From contig NZ_LSBB01000001.1 of NCBI RefSeq assembly GCF_001584335.1, positions 744,001 to 808,000 of the forward strand: 64,000 nucleotides of DNA, given 5' to 3'. Positions within the stretch are counted from its first letter, which is position 1; every line of letters begins with the position of its first letter. Positions 19,787 through 29,123 of the stretch are shown in pieces. The translations under genes and the position numbers were made by a program. The notes under the pieces were generated by a model. The model was not told the origin of the DNA. It made no database searches and saw nothing but the letters and a program-made list of their open reading frames with translations. Source of the stretch: Bacillus atrophaeus. Its GTDB lineage: Bacteria; Bacillota; Bacilli; Bacillales; Bacillaceae.

Positions 19787-20737
19787 TTATTTCGTTAAGC
19801 TTTCTGTAATAAATGCCAGCTGTCCTTCTAATGAAATCGGATCAGAAAAATAAAAACCGATCGGATCAATTTTGTAGACATGATCTTTTTTGACGGCATC
19901 AAGGTTCTTCCAAAGTGCGCTGTCAAACACGCCGCCGTCATCCCCGCCTGATTGCCATGGGCCCATAAAAATATAATCTCCTGCAAAGTCAGGTATTTTT
20001 TCTAAAGAAATACTGGTATAACCGGGGCCTTCATCAATCGCTTTTTCTTTTGTCAGCTTTGTGGCGTTCAGCCCAAGCTCATCGTAAACAATGCTGCCGC
20101 CTCGGCCGAATTTATCACCGAATACATAGATCGCTTTTCCGTTCGTTTGCATTATGGACACGGTTTTATCGCCAACTGCTTTTTGTACCTTTGTTTTTGC
20201 CGCTGCAACTTTTTTATCCCATTTCGCGAGCCACTTATCCGCCTTATCTTCAGTGCCGGTCATCTTGGCGAAATCTTTCAGACGTTCTTTATTGTTTAGT
20301 GAATCATATTTGAGGGCGACAGTCGGCGCGATTTTTTCAAGCTTTTCGATGTCGGCGCCTTGTGTAGTCCATACGATAATCAAGTCAGGGTCTAAATCGA
20401 CGACTTTTTCAACTGAGGTTCCGTCGCCAATGTTTGTTACACCGTCGGTTTTCCCTTTGTAATACGGGTTTTTGAAAACATTTTCAGGAGCTCCGACCAC
20501 ATTAATGCCAAGTGTTTTAAAATAGCCATAATAGCCGTCCGCCATTACGACAACCCTTTTTGGATGTTTCGGAATCTTAATATTTCCGTTTTCTGCTTTG
20601 TATGTAATGGTTTCTTCCTTTTTAGAGCTGGAAGATGAGGAACCTTTACTGTCTGATGCATTTCCGCAGGCTGCCAAAGCCGTAATAAGAAACAGAGCAA
20701 AAAACGCAGCTCCGATTTTTTTGCATGTATAGGTCAT
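19787..20737 (-). CDS. fhuD: Iron(III)-hydroxamate siderophore-binding lipoprotein FhuD
   Basis: A 316-residue class III substrate-binding protein. The lipobox ALAAC lies near residue 23, followed by a Ser/Lys-rich tether (SSSSSSKKEE) and two lobes linked by a long helix. DLDPDLIIVW is the typical lobe-1 segment. It captures ferrichrome and related hydroxamates and hands them to FhuBG. It is divergent from fhuBGC across a region with two Fur boxes. AAGGAAT precedes the ATG. Confidence 0.92.
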   Translation of the reverse strand: MTYTCKKIGAAFFALFLITALAACGNASDSKGSSSSSSKKEETITYKAENGNIKIPKHPKRVVVMADGYYGYFKTLGINVVGAPENVFKNPYYKGKTDGVTNIGDGTSVEKVVDLDPDLIIVWTTQGADIEKLEKIAPTVALKYDSLNNKERLKDFAKMTGTEDKADKWLAKWDKKVAAAKTKVQKAVGDKTVSIMQTNGKAIYVFGDKFGRGGSIVYDELGLNATKLTKEKAIDEGPGYTSISLEKIPDFAGDYIFMGPWQSGGDDGGVFDSALWKNLDAVKKDHVYKIDPIGFYFSDPISLEGQLAFITESLTK

Positions 20738-20768
20738 AACGTATTCCTTCTTTCGTACGTTTTTTGAA

Positions 20769-20789
20769 TGATAAAGAGAATCATTATCA
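20769..20789. promoter_or_regulatory. Fur box upstream of fhuD
   Basis: GATAAAGAGAATCATTATC matches the 19-bp Fur consensus at 17 positions and sits 32 bases upstream of the fhuD start. Iron repression is expected. Confidence 0.8.
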
Positions 20790-20903
20790 ACGTGATTATA
20801 CCACCGCTTTTGCCGATAAGCACGATTTTTTTGAAATTCATTATTTCATATAGAAAAGACTCTATTACCTATGAAGAAAAAAATGATATACTGATACAGT
20901 TAT

Positions 20904-20924
20904 TGATAATAATTCTCATTATCA
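20904..20924. promoter_or_regulatory. Fur box upstream of fhuBGC
   Basis: GATAATAATTCTCATTATC matches the Fur consensus at 16 of 19 positions, directly upstream of fhuB. Confidence 0.8.
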
Positions 20925-20948
20925 TGAATAAGAAAGGAAGAACGGACG

Positions 20949-22010
20949 TTGGGTGTAATAAAAAATAAACAGACTATAAGCACGCATGATTCCTCAGAAG
21001 AAATCGAATGGAAGTCCCGGCCGTTTGGGGCGTTCCTTCTATTAATAGCGGGAATCATTCTTTTATTGTTCGGCGCCGCTTTATCAATATCAGTCGGCGC
21101 AGCAAATATACACCTGGGAACAGTGTGGGACGCGGTCTTTCATTTTCAGCCTGACAATACGTCTCATCAGATCATACAGGAACTAAGGCTGCCAAGGACA
21201 GCTGCGGCCGCGCTGGTTGGCGCTTTTTTGGCTGTATCCGGGGCCATTATGCAGGGGATGACAAGAAACCCCTTGGCGGAGCCTTCAATCATGGGCGTTA
21301 CATCAGGTTCTGCCTTTGCGGTTTCAATCGCGTTCGCCTTTTTTCCCGGTATTTCAGCGATGGGCCTCATCATTTGGTCCTTTGCGGGAGCCGGTTTGGG
21401 AGCTTCCACGGTATTTGGCATAGGCATGTTTTCCAAGGGCGGGCTGACGCCGGTAAAGCTTGCGCTCGCCGGTACGGCTGTCACCTATTTTTTCACTGGT
21501 ATTTCAACAGCGCTTGCGATTCGCTTTGATGTGGCTCAGGATATAAGTTTTTGGTATGCAGGAGGGGTAGCGGGAGTTAAATGGCAGGGGGTTCAGCTGC
21601 TGCTCATTGCGGGGGCTGTCGGGCTGACGTTCGCCTTAATCATTGCCCGTTCCGTCACGGTATTAAGCCTCGGTGAGGATCTTGCGAAAGGGCTTGGACA
21701 GTATACTTCAGCGGTGAAGCTGATTGGAATGCTTGTCGTCGTACTCTTGACGGGGGCGGCTGTTTCTATTTCCGGGACCATCGCGTTTATCGGACTTATC
21801 ATTCCCCATGTCACACGGTTTTTGGTCGGTGTTGATTATCGATGGATCATTCCCTGCTCGGCTGTCCTGGGGGCAATTTTGCTAGTGTATGGAGATATTG
21901 CCGCGAGACTTGTAAATGCTCCTTTTGAAACACCGGTCGGGGCGCTGACAGCGCTCATCGGAGTTCCCTTTTTCTTTTATTTGGCACGACGTGAAAGGAG
22001 AGGGCTGTGA
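20949..22010 (+). CDS. fhuB: Hydroxamate siderophore ABC transporter permease FhuB
   Basis: A 353-residue BtuC/FecCD-type permease with about ten helices. It has the family signatures LRLPRTAAAALVGAFLAVSG and TRNPLAEPSIMGVTSG, and the ATPase-contact loop ending in GLIIPHVTRFLVG. It forms the membrane channel with FhuG. The TTG start at 20949 has AAAGGAAG upstream. Its stop overlaps the fhuG start (TGATG). A longer N-terminus cannot be supported because the Fur box and promoter lie just upstream. Confidence 0.9.
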   Translation: MGVIKNKQTISTHDSSEEIEWKSRPFGAFLLLIAGIILLLFGAALSISVGAANIHLGTVWDAVFHFQPDNTSHQIIQELRLPRTAAAALVGAFLAVSGAIMQGMTRNPLAEPSIMGVTSGSAFAVSIAFAFFPGISAMGLIIWSFAGAGLGASTVFGIGMFSKGGLTPVKLALAGTAVTYFFTGISTALAIRFDVAQDISFWYAGGVAGVKWQGVQLLLIAGAVGLTFALIIARSVTVLSLGEDLAKGLGQYTSAVKLIGMLVVVLLTGAAVSISGTIAFIGLIIPHVTRFLVGVDYRWIIPCSAVLGAILLVYGDIAARLVNAPFETPVGALTALIGVPFFFYLARRERRGL

Positions 22011-23020
22011 TGGAAAACAAAACGAAAAAGCCGTTCATTGTCATGGCGGTTACGTTCCTTCTTATATTAGTGATCTTTTTTATCAGTCTGAATCTGGGTG
22101 TAATCAGGATAGCCCCTCTGGAAACACTGCAAGTATTTTTTGGACAAGGCACTGCCCGTGACGGGCTCGTGCTGTTTGAATTCAGACTGCCAAGGATTAT
22201 TCTTTCCTTGCTTGTCGGCGCCGGGATAGCGGTGTCTGGAGCCATTTTGCAAAGTGTGTCCCAAAATAATTTGGCGGAACCCGGCATTCTTGGCATTAAT
22301 GCGGGCGCCGCGCTTGCCGTCGTTCTCTTTATTTATTTTTTTCAAGGGTCAACGGCAGATTTAAGCTTTTTAGGCACGTTAATTTTACCGTTCAGTGCGC
22401 TGGCCGGTTCACTTCTCGCCGCTTTTCTCATCTACGCTTTGGCATGGAAGAAAGGCGTGACTCCGATTCGGCTGATTTTAGTCGGAATTGGAGTGAATGC
22501 GGGTTTTAATGCGATTCTGCTTATTTTTCAGCTTAAAATGGACCCGCAAGATTTCATGCAGGCAACCATTTGGATTTCCGGCTCTATTTGGGGGGCGAAT
22601 TGGAAAATGATTTGGGCTGTCTTGCCATGGATATTCATTCTCTTACCCTTTACTTTATATAAAGCCCGGTACTTGAACATTTTACATTTAGGCGATCAAT
22701 TGGCGACAGGTCTGGGAACAGCGGTGGAAAAGGAACGGCGCATCCTGCTTGTGGCGGCGGTGGCGCTTGCAGGTTCATGTGTTGCGGCTGCCGGCGGCAT
22801 TGCATTTCTCGGGCTGATTGCGCCGCATGTGGCCAGACGGCTTACCGGCCCGCGCCATCAGACGCTCATCCCGGTTTCCGCCCTTATCGGCGCATTGCTG
22901 TTTCTTTTCGCTGACACATTGGCGAGAAATGTATTAGCTCCTTCGGAAATTCCAGTCGGGCTTGTTATTTCTATTTTAGGCGCTCCGTATTTTATTTATT
23001 TGCTGATGAAAACGAATTAG
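22010..23020 (+). CDS. fhuG: Hydroxamate siderophore ABC transporter permease FhuG
   Basis: A 336-residue FecCD-type permease, partner of FhuB. It has FRLPRIILSLLVGAGIAVSG, QNNLAEPGILGINAG and GLIAPHVARRLTG, the coupling loop to FhuC. ATG 22010 overlaps the fhuB stop by one base and has GAAAGGAGA eight bases upstream. GTG 22007 is less likely. Translationally coupled, co-transcribed with fhuB and fhuC. Confidence 0.93.
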   Translation: MENKTKKPFIVMAVTFLLILVIFFISLNLGVIRIAPLETLQVFFGQGTARDGLVLFEFRLPRIILSLLVGAGIAVSGAILQSVSQNNLAEPGILGINAGAALAVVLFIYFFQGSTADLSFLGTLILPFSALAGSLLAAFLIYALAWKKGVTPIRLILVGIGVNAGFNAILLIFQLKMDPQDFMQATIWISGSIWGANWKMIWAVLPWIFILLPFTLYKARYLNILHLGDQLATGLGTAVEKERRILLVAAVALAGSCVAAAGGIAFLGLIAPHVARRLTGPRHQTLIPVSALIGALLFLFADTLARNVLAPSEIPVGLVISILGAPYFIYLLMKTN

Positions 23021-23039
23021 AGAAGGGGGATACTAAGAG

Positions 23040-23849
23040 ATGGATTCACTATCAACAGAACAGCTCGGAATCGGTTATGGCGACCGGCTGATTGTAGAAG
23101 ATTTGAATATATCAATTCCTAAAGGGAAAATTACCACCTTGATCGGTCCGAACGGCTGCGGCAAGTCAACCATATTAAAAACGATGTCGAGAATCCTGCG
23201 TTCAAAAACAGGTGCTGTTTATTTAAACGGGAACGGCATACATCAGATGTCGACAAAGGATATAGCGAAGGATATGGCGATTCTTCCGCAGACACCGGAA
23301 GCGCCGAGCGGTTTAACCGTATATGAATTGGTTTCATACGGAAGATTTCCGCACCAATCAGGATTTGGGCGAATACAAGCCGAAGACCGCCGCATTATCA
23401 AGCAGGCGCTTGAGGAGACGGGAATGGCTGAATATCATGAGCGGCCGATTGAAGCTCTGTCAGGCGGGCAGCGCCAGCGCGTGTGGATCGCCATGGCGCT
23501 TGCCCAAGGAACCGAACTGCTTTTGCTTGACGAACCTACGACATATTTGGATCTCGCCCATCAGCTGGAGATCTTGCAGCTTCTTGAAAAGCTGAACAAA
23601 CAGCAGGGCCGGACGATCTTAATGGTCATTCATGATCTCAACCATGCCGCGCGCTTTTCCCACTATATGATTGCCCTTAAAAAAGGAAAGGTCATAAAGG
23701 AAGGAACGGCAGAAGAGGTTATGACCCCGGACGTTTTGAAACAGGTGTTTCAGATAGACGCGGAAATTGTGAATGACCCGCGCACGAACAAACCGATTTG
23801 TTTGACGTATGATTTGATCCAACATGATAAAGTGATTGAACATGTATAA
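23040..23849 (+). CDS. fhuC: Hydroxamate siderophore ABC transporter ATPase FhuC
   Basis: A 269-residue ABC ATPase with Walker A GPNGCGKST, Q-loop LPQTPEAP, signature LSGGQRQRVW, Walker B LLLLDEP, and switch His in MVIHDLNHA. It powers FhuBG and in B. subtilis also serves other siderophore permeases. AAGGGGG precedes the ATG. It closes the Fur-regulated operon and is followed by a terminator. Confidence 0.95.
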   Translation: MDSLSTEQLGIGYGDRLIVEDLNISIPKGKITTLIGPNGCGKSTILKTMSRILRSKTGAVYLNGNGIHQMSTKDIAKDMAILPQTPEAPSGLTVYELVSYGRFPHQSGFGRIQAEDRRIIKQALEETGMAEYHERPIEALSGGQRQRVWIAMALAQGTELLLLDEPTTYLDLAHQLEILQLLEKLNKQQGRTILMVIHDLNHAARFSHYMIALKKGKVIKEGTAEEVMTPDVLKQVFQIDAEIVNDPRTNKPICLTYDLIQHDKVIEHV

Positions 23850-23851
23850 AG

Positions 23852-23880
23852 AAAATCCCGGTCCATGACCGGGATTTTTG
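23852..23880 (+). terminator. Terminator of fhuBGC
   Basis: AAAATCCCGGTC and GACCGGGATTTTT form a 12-bp stem with a CAT loop and a T tail. Confidence 0.9.
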
Positions 23881-24000
23881 TATTTTCATGCAGAAAAATA
23901 CGATTTTTAGAAAAAGATTGCAAGCTATATAGAAATAATAGATAATATTGGTTAGAATGTTTCAAAAATATTACAGAGTGAACGGAAAGAGGAGATAAGA

Positions 24001-25194
24001 GTGTCCAAAAAGAAAAAATGGCTGATATTCAGTCTGATATTTGCGGGTGTGTTGGTGCTGGCGGGTGTCGGCTTCGGAGCGGTTTACTTCTTTACACATG
24101 CAAAATCAGTGGGAGGGGCTGAAGAACCGTACGCTCAATCAGTTTCCATTTTCATGGGTGAAGAAACGGCTTCGGCTAATTCGTTTTCTGGAAAAGTTGA
24201 ACCGGAAAAACAGCAGAAAGTATACATAGACTCAGAGAAAGGCAGCATTAAAAAAACATATGTAAAAGAAGGCGACAAAGTAAAAAAAGGTGACAAGCTG
24301 TTTGAATATGACACAGCGGACAATTCAGACGAGGTCGAGCAAAGCAATCTGGACATAGAAATGGCCAATCTCCAAATTAACCGTTTAGAAAAAACAATTG
24401 CCGATACAGAGAAAAAATTAAAAAAAGCTGGCAAAGAAGAAAAATCACAGCTGGAAGATGAGCTTGATCAAGCAAGATTTGATCTGAAGACAAGCAATCT
24501 TGAACTGAAGCAGCATCAAAAAGAGCTTGCGAATCTGACAAAAAGCAAAGGAGCAAACGTCATCACGAGTAAACATGACGGAATCGTGCAAACCGTTAAT
24601 CAGGACATAGCTGACGGAGCGAGCGGCGATCAGGCATCAGGGCCGTATATTCAAATAGTGTCTACAGGCGCCTATCTCGTTAAAAGCCAAGTCAACGAGC
24701 TGTTAATGGACACGATCAAAAAAGGCAGCAAAGTAAAAATTACGCTGAAAACAGGCGGGGAAGGCGAATGGACAGGCAAAATCACTGACATTGGCAAACT
24801 CCCGGCAGGCACTGAAGAGGACGGACAGGCGGAAAGCTATGGCGAAGAGGAAATGAATCCTCAGTCTTCAAACTATCCATTTACGATATTGCTTGACAGT
24901 CATAAGGGGCTTGAGGTCGGCTACCATGTCAACATTGATGTACTCGGAGACGACACGAATTCAGACAGCGTTAAGCTCCCTTCCGATATGATCGTGCAGG
25001 ACGATGGCGAGCCGTATGTCTGGAAGACTGATGAAGAGCAGAAGGCTGTGAAACAAACCGTGGAAATCGGGGAGCCGGACGAGAATGACATGGTTGAAAT
25101 TAAGAGCGGCCTGACACCGGAAGATTATGTGATCTACCCGGATCTTCCAATTAGGGAAGGGGAGCAGGTTACAGTCGATGCTGACACTGAATAA
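24001..25194 (+). CDS. yvrP: Membrane-fusion (adaptor) subunit YvrP of an ABC efflux system
   Basis: A 397-residue periplasmic-adaptor-type protein. It has one N-terminal membrane anchor (residues 8-31), a lipoyl half-motif (KGSIKKTYVKEGDKVKKGDK), a coiled-coil hairpin at about 112-180 rich in Glu/Lys/Leu, the second lipoyl half (TSKHDGIVQTVNQDIADG), and a beta-barrel end. It is partner of the MacB-like YvrN and ATPase YvrO, whose gene overlaps it by 17 bases. GTG start with GAGGAGA upstream. Substrate unknown; MacAB-type systems export peptides or drugs. Confidence 0.85.
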   Translation: MSKKKKWLIFSLIFAGVLVLAGVGFGAVYFFTHAKSVGGAEEPYAQSVSIFMGEETASANSFSGKVEPEKQQKVYIDSEKGSIKKTYVKEGDKVKKGDKLFEYDTADNSDEVEQSNLDIEMANLQINRLEKTIADTEKKLKKAGKEEKSQLEDELDQARFDLKTSNLELKQHQKELANLTKSKGANVITSKHDGIVQTVNQDIADGASGDQASGPYIQIVSTGAYLVKSQVNELLMDTIKKGSKVKITLKTGGEGEWTGKITDIGKLPAGTEEDGQAESYGEEEMNPQSSNYPFTILLDSHKGLEVGYHVNIDVLGDDTNSDSVKLPSDMIVQDDGEPYVWKTDEEQKAVKQTVEIGEPDENDMVEIKSGLTPEDYVIYPDLPIREGEQVTVDADTE

Positions 25195-25867
25195 TATTTA
25201 TAAATCGTACAAGCTGGGAAAAGAAGAGGTCCCGATCTTAAAAAATATTAATCTGACAGTCGAAGCCGGGGAATTTATCGCGATCATGGGACCTTCTGGT
25301 TCGGGGAAATCAACTTTAATGAATATCTTAGGCTGTTTGGACAGGCCGACATCCGGCAGCTATAAGCTTGAACAGATGGATGTGCTGAGGGGAAAAGATG
25401 GCGCCTTAGCCGACATCCGCAACCAATCAATCGGTTTTGTATTTCAGACCTTCCATCTTCTGCCCCGGCTGACGGCGCTGCAAAATGTCGAACTTCCTAT
25501 GATTTATAACAAGATAAAGAAAAAAGAAAGAAGACAAAGAGCGTATGACGCGCTGGAAAAGGTCGGTTTAAAAGACAGAGTAGCTTATAAGCCGACGAAG
25601 CTGTCAGGCGGTCAAAAGCAGCGTGTGGCCATTGCCAGGGCTCTTGTCAATCAGCCGCGTTTTATCTTGGCGGATGAACCGACCGGAGCGCTTGATACCA
25701 AATCGAGCGAGCAAATTCTGTCCTTATTTTCACAATTAAATGAAGAAGGCACGACGATTATTATGATCACACACGATCCGGATGTTGCCAGAAAAGCGGA
25801 CAGAACGGTCTTTATCAGGGACGGCGAGCTGGTTTTAGATGAGAAAGGGGATGTGAACCATGCTTGA
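25178..25867 (+). CDS. yvrO: MacB/LolD-type ABC transporter ATPase YvrO
   Basis: A 229-residue ATPase with Walker A GPSGSGKST, Q-loop FVFQTFHLLPRL, signature LSGGQKQRVAIA, Walker B FILADEP followed by TGALD, and switch His MITHD. The TGALD after Walker B marks the LolD/MacB/FtsE class. The start overlaps yvrP and the stop overlaps yvrN, indicating tight coupling in the order yvrP-yvrO-yvrN. Confidence 0.93.
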   Translation: MLTLNNIYKSYKLGKEEVPILKNINLTVEAGEFIAIMGPSGSGKSTLMNILGCLDRPTSGSYKLEQMDVLRGKDGALADIRNQSIGFVFQTFHLLPRLTALQNVELPMIYNKIKKKERRQRAYDALEKVGLKDRVAYKPTKLSGGQKQRVAIARALVNQPRFILADEPTGALDTKSSEQILSLFSQLNEEGTTIIMITHDPDVARKADRTVFIRDGELVLDEKGDVNHA

Positions 25868-27086
25868 AAATATACGTATCTCCTTTCAATCCATTCTCTC
25901 ACATAAACTGCGGTCAATTTTAACGATGCTTGGGGTCATTATCGGAATCGCGGCGATTATCGCGATAGTTTCTATGATTAAAGGGCAAAGTGAGCAGCTC
26001 AAGCAAAGCATGATCGGGATGGGAAACAACTCGATTAATGTGGTGTATCAGCAGAACGGCGGAGAAGAGGAAGGCTTTCATGAGCTTTCTTACACAACGG
26101 CTCCCCCGATATCTGATGAAACCATTGAGTCTATTACATCAGATCCGATGGTAAAAGGAGTTTCATTGTATCACTTGGCAGAAGGCGTCACAGCCTTTCA
26201 TTTAACGAATTCCGCTTACCCGCAGGTGTATGGTGTGGATCAGGACTATTTCAATATGTTTCCGATCCGTATCACAGAAGGAAAAGCACTGACTGACAAG
26301 GAGCTTGGGAGCAAGCATCAGGTTGTCATGATCAATGAAGATGCAAGAGACGAGCTGTTTCCCGACGGAGACGCGATTAATAAAAAAGTGGAGATTAATG
26401 GTATGCCATTCCGCGTCGCCGCAATCTTTACTGAAAAAAAGCAGGACGAAAGCGTGTATTACGGGGAGTACGGAAATCCGATTTTTTATCTCCCTAAAGG
26501 AGTATGGCCGCTCATTGAAGGTTTTGACGCTCCGACGCAGATTGCCGTACAGGCTGATTCATCTGACCATATTCAAGAAGCCGGTATGATGGCTGCCGAT
26601 TTGCTTAATGCAAGCCTGCCGGAAGCTGAATTGGAAAAAGCAGAATACAGCGTGACAAATTTACAGGAGATTGCAGAGGAAATGGAATCTTTCAATCAGG
26701 CCTTTGCTCTATTGCTTGGCGGCATCGCCAGCATCTCTCTATTGGTCGGCGGCATCGGCGTGATGAATATTATGCTTGTTTCTGTGACAGAACGCACACG
26801 TGAAATCGGCATTAAAAAAGCCCTCGGAGCGAAACGCCGTGTCATTTTATTTCAATTTTTAACCGAAGCGGTAGTGCTGACCAGCCTTGGCGGAATTCTC
26901 GGCGTTCTTGCTGGATGCGGCATTGCCAAACTGATAACGGTATTTTACCCAATGCCTTTTATCGTTTCAGTTCCTGCCGTGGCCGGCGCGCTCATTTTCT
27001 CGATGGCGGTCGGCATCATATTCGGACTGCTGCCGTCTATCAAGGCCTCAAAGCTTCAGCCTGTAGACGCACTCCGGTATGAATAG
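25860..27086 (+). CDS. yvrN: MacB-like ABC transporter permease YvrN
   Basis: A 408-residue permease with one N-terminal helix (residues 15-40), a large extracellular MacB_PCD domain (about 45-270), and three C-terminal FtsX-type helices. It has the motif MNIMLVSVTERTREIGIKKA that couples to the ATPase. It starts within the end of yvrO (8-base overlap). Works with YvrP and YvrO as a mechanotransmission-type exporter; cargo unknown. Confidence 0.9.
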   Translation: MLENIRISFQSILSHKLRSILTMLGVIIGIAAIIAIVSMIKGQSEQLKQSMIGMGNNSINVVYQQNGGEEEGFHELSYTTAPPISDETIESITSDPMVKGVSLYHLAEGVTAFHLTNSAYPQVYGVDQDYFNMFPIRITEGKALTDKELGSKHQVVMINEDARDELFPDGDAINKKVEINGMPFRVAAIFTEKKQDESVYYGEYGNPIFYLPKGVWPLIEGFDAPTQIAVQADSSDHIQEAGMMAADLLNASLPEAELEKAEYSVTNLQEIAEEMESFNQAFALLLGGIASISLLVGGIGVMNIMLVSVTERTREIGIKKALGAKRRVILFQFLTEAVVLTSLGGILGVLAGCGIAKLITVFYPMPFIVSVPAVAGALIFSMAVGIIFGLLPSIKASKLQPVDALRYE

Positions 27087-27126
27087 GAAAGTGACATGTC
27101 TTAGAAGCGATTGTTTGTAAAATAAT

Positions 27127-27158
27127 GAAAAGACCTTCGTCCCCGAAGGTCTTTTTTT
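27127..27158 (+). terminator. Terminator after yvrPON
   Basis: AAAAGACCTTCG and CGAAGGTCTTTTTTT form a 12-bp stem with a four-base loop. It may also act for the convergent yvrL. Confidence 0.9.
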
Positions 27159-27172
27159 ACTTAAAGCCCCAT

Positions 27173-27568
27173 TCACGCAAAAGCTTTCTTTTTGTAAAAG
27201 CATGCATCAAAAGCAAAAAACACCCCGGCGATGATAAACTCCTCTGTTGTGGACAGCCAGATCCCCTTAATGAATTCATCTGCTGTGTAGACGGTCATCC
27301 ATAAAAATAACACCTGAACACAGCCGGCTAAAAAAAACAAATGATTTTTATGCAGTTTGAAGCTTTTGAAGCTATGTATCATTAAGAGCTCAAATGGCTC
27401 AATGCATAGGCTGAGTCCCAAAAATATGGCGGCAAACAGAAGCACATAAAAGATCGATTCATAATTTGCGTCGGTCAGATGAAAGACAATAAAAATACCT
27501 AAAAAATAGCCTGTAAATACAGCGGCCGCCGCCACTGCATATTGGATGAAATGTGTCAGTTTCATCAT
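27173..27568 (-). CDS. yvrL: Membrane protein YvrL, negative regulator of SigO
   Basis: A 131-residue protein with four hydrophobic segments and no other domain. Position just downstream of oxdC in the sigO cluster matches YvrL, reported in B. subtilis to restrain the SigO/RsoA sigma factor. ATG 27568 follows GAGGGGG at six bases; the next ATG codon is a near-equal alternative. It is separated from oxdC by a terminator-like hairpin. Confidence 0.8.
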   Translation of the reverse strand: MMKLTHFIQYAVAAAAVFTGYFLGIFIVFHLTDANYESIFYVLLFAAIFLGLSLCIEPFELLMIHSFKSFKLHKNHLFFLAGCVQVLFLWMTVYTADEFIKGIWLSTTEEFIIAGVFFAFDACFYKKKAFA

Positions 27569-27588
27569 TGGTTTCCCCCTCTCCAACA

Positions 27589-27628
27589 GAAAAAACTTGC
27601 AGAGAAACGCTGCTGATTTCTCTGCAAG
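27589..27628 (-). terminator. Terminator between oxdC and yvrL
   Basis: TTGCAGAGAAA and TTTCTCTGCAA form a perfect 11-bp stem. On the minus strand it is followed by GTTTTTTC. It would reduce, not necessarily stop, read-through from oxdC into yvrL. Confidence 0.75.
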
Positions 27629-27648
27629 CCTCAGGCTCTTGTGACCCT

Positions 27649-28806
27649 TTATTTGTTTTGGTCTATTTTGATAACCGGATGCTTCTCTTTTTGGAGTGCA
27701 TCTGTAAACTCTTTTCCTAAATTGACATGATTCTGAACAAATGTCTCAGGCAGCATGGCAAGCCATTGGTTTAAAGAAACATCTGCATAATGATCATCTT
27801 TGAAAATTTCTAAAAAGACCAAAGGCTCGTCCCCTGTATTTTGCACGTAATGTCCCATGGCAAAAGGAACATAACCGACGTCGCCTGCTTGATAGTTAAA
27901 GGTTCTGGCATGACCGTCCGAAGCGAATACCGTCATTTTTGCCTGGCCTGAGATGAAATACTGCCATTCGTCTGTGTTTGGGTGCCAATGCATTTCCCGC
28001 ATTCCGCCCGGCTCTACTTCAACAAGGGCAGAGGCAATGGTTTTAGAAACTGTAAAGTTTGAAGAATCGGCAATCCACACTTTTCCTCCATCAGTGGTAA
28101 TCGGTTCCTGCTCAAGAAGACGGTAGCTGAATGGGTGAGGAACCTCGCCATTCGGACCTTCAACCTGGTCATTCTCAAGGGAGCCGGGTAAGGCTGTCTC
28201 AAAAATATATTTTTCTTTAGACGGAAGGTTGGCAATATTCTTTTCCGTAAGGCCGAAATTCGCTGCCACGACATCTTGCGGTGTGTGCGCGAGCCAATCT
28301 GTCAGCTGGAATGTACTGTTCTCAGAGAACCCGCCGTTATCGAAGACTAACAAAAACTCGCAGCCTTCATCCAATGCTTGAATAGAATGCGGCAGGCCTG
28401 ATGGGAAGTACCATAAATCTCCTTCGCCCACATCATCAATAAAGCTGCGGCCTTTTTCATCAACAAGCGTAATACGGGCTGATCCATAGATGACATAAGC
28501 CCACTCGGCTTCTTTATGCCAGTGAAGTTCGCGAATGGCCCCCGGCTTCAGCCGCATATTAACAGAAGCGATGTTATCGGAGACCGGAAGTTCCCGAACT
28601 GTTACTTCACGCGCATAACCGCCTTTTTCTAAACGGTTATGTGTATCTGAGAAAGAGAATTTCAGGTTTTCAACTGTTCCGTGATCCGTTTCCGGCGGTA
28701 CAAGCATATCCGGATTTTGGCGGTCACGCTCTATGTTGCGCGGAATTTTTACTGTTGCCCCTTTTTCTCCTCTGATTGGCTGCGGGATGTTTTTTTCGTT
28801 TTTCAT
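27649..28806 (-). CDS. oxdC: Oxalate decarboxylase OxdC
   Basis: A 385-residue bicupin enzyme turning oxalate into formate and CO2 with Mn and O2, consuming a proton. The two Mn sites lie in ELHWHKEAEW and MHWHPNTDEW. The lid Ser161-Glu162-Asn163 (FSENSTF) is the feature that separates decarboxylase from oxalate oxidase. ATG 28806 follows GAGAGGAG. In B. subtilis it is acid-induced through SigO/RsoA. A 14-base motif shared with the yvrJ upstream region lies 84 bases ahead of the start. Confidence 0.95.
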   Translation of the reverse strand: MKNEKNIPQPIRGEKGATVKIPRNIERDRQNPDMLVPPETDHGTVENLKFSFSDTHNRLEKGGYAREVTVRELPVSDNIASVNMRLKPGAIRELHWHKEAEWAYVIYGSARITLVDEKGRSFIDDVGEGDLWYFPSGLPHSIQALDEGCEFLLVFDNGGFSENSTFQLTDWLAHTPQDVVAANFGLTEKNIANLPSKEKYIFETALPGSLENDQVEGPNGEVPHPFSYRLLEQEPITTDGGKVWIADSSNFTVSKTIASALVEVEPGGMREMHWHPNTDEWQYFISGQAKMTVFASDGHARTFNYQAGDVGYVPFAMGHYVQNTGDEPLVFLEIFKDDHYADVSLNQWLAMLPETFVQNHVNLGKEFTDALQKEKHPVIKIDQNK

Positions 28807-28889
28807 GTTTTGTTCTCCTCTCAAATGTGATTTGATATTTGTCGTTACAAAGAGAATGTGAAAGGCCCTTCGTTTTCCCTCTGTTATGT

Positions 28890-28903
28890 TAAGTGAAAAA
28901 AAC
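28890..28903 (-). promoter_or_regulatory. Candidate SigO promoter element of oxdC
   Basis: On the minus strand GTTTTTTTCACTTA, identical to 29124-29137 in front of yvrJ. Both genes belong to the known SigO target set. Assignment as promoter element is an inference. Confidence 0.45.
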
Positions 28904-28929
28904 GGACGGTACGTCAACCTGATGAATCA

Positions 28930-29085
28930 TTATTTTTTAAATTGTTGTTCTTTCAGGTCTGTCATCAATTCAAGAAGCTGATCGAATTTCTTCTCAAAAC
29001 GGGTGAGGAGATAGATGGCGATTAATGCCGGAAAGCCGACATTGCCGATCTGCCTCACCGCCTCTTCTGCAAAAACCTGATCCAT
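28930..29085 (-). CDS. yvrJ: Small protein YvrJ (YvrJ family)
   Basis: A 51-residue protein with one hydrophobic helix (VGFPALIAIYLLTRF) and a charged C-terminal helix ending EQQFKK, as in the YvrJ family. A very strong GGGAGGTG precedes the ATG. It is transcribed ahead of oxdC and divergent from sigO, as in B. subtilis. Function unknown; a membrane-associated role in acid response is possible. Confidence 0.85.
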   Translation of the reverse strand: MDQVFAEEAVRQIGNVGFPALIAIYLLTRFEKKFDQLLELMTDLKEQQFKK

Positions 29086-29123
29086 TTTTAAACACCTCCC
29101 TGCTTTTTATGCAGTCATTTATA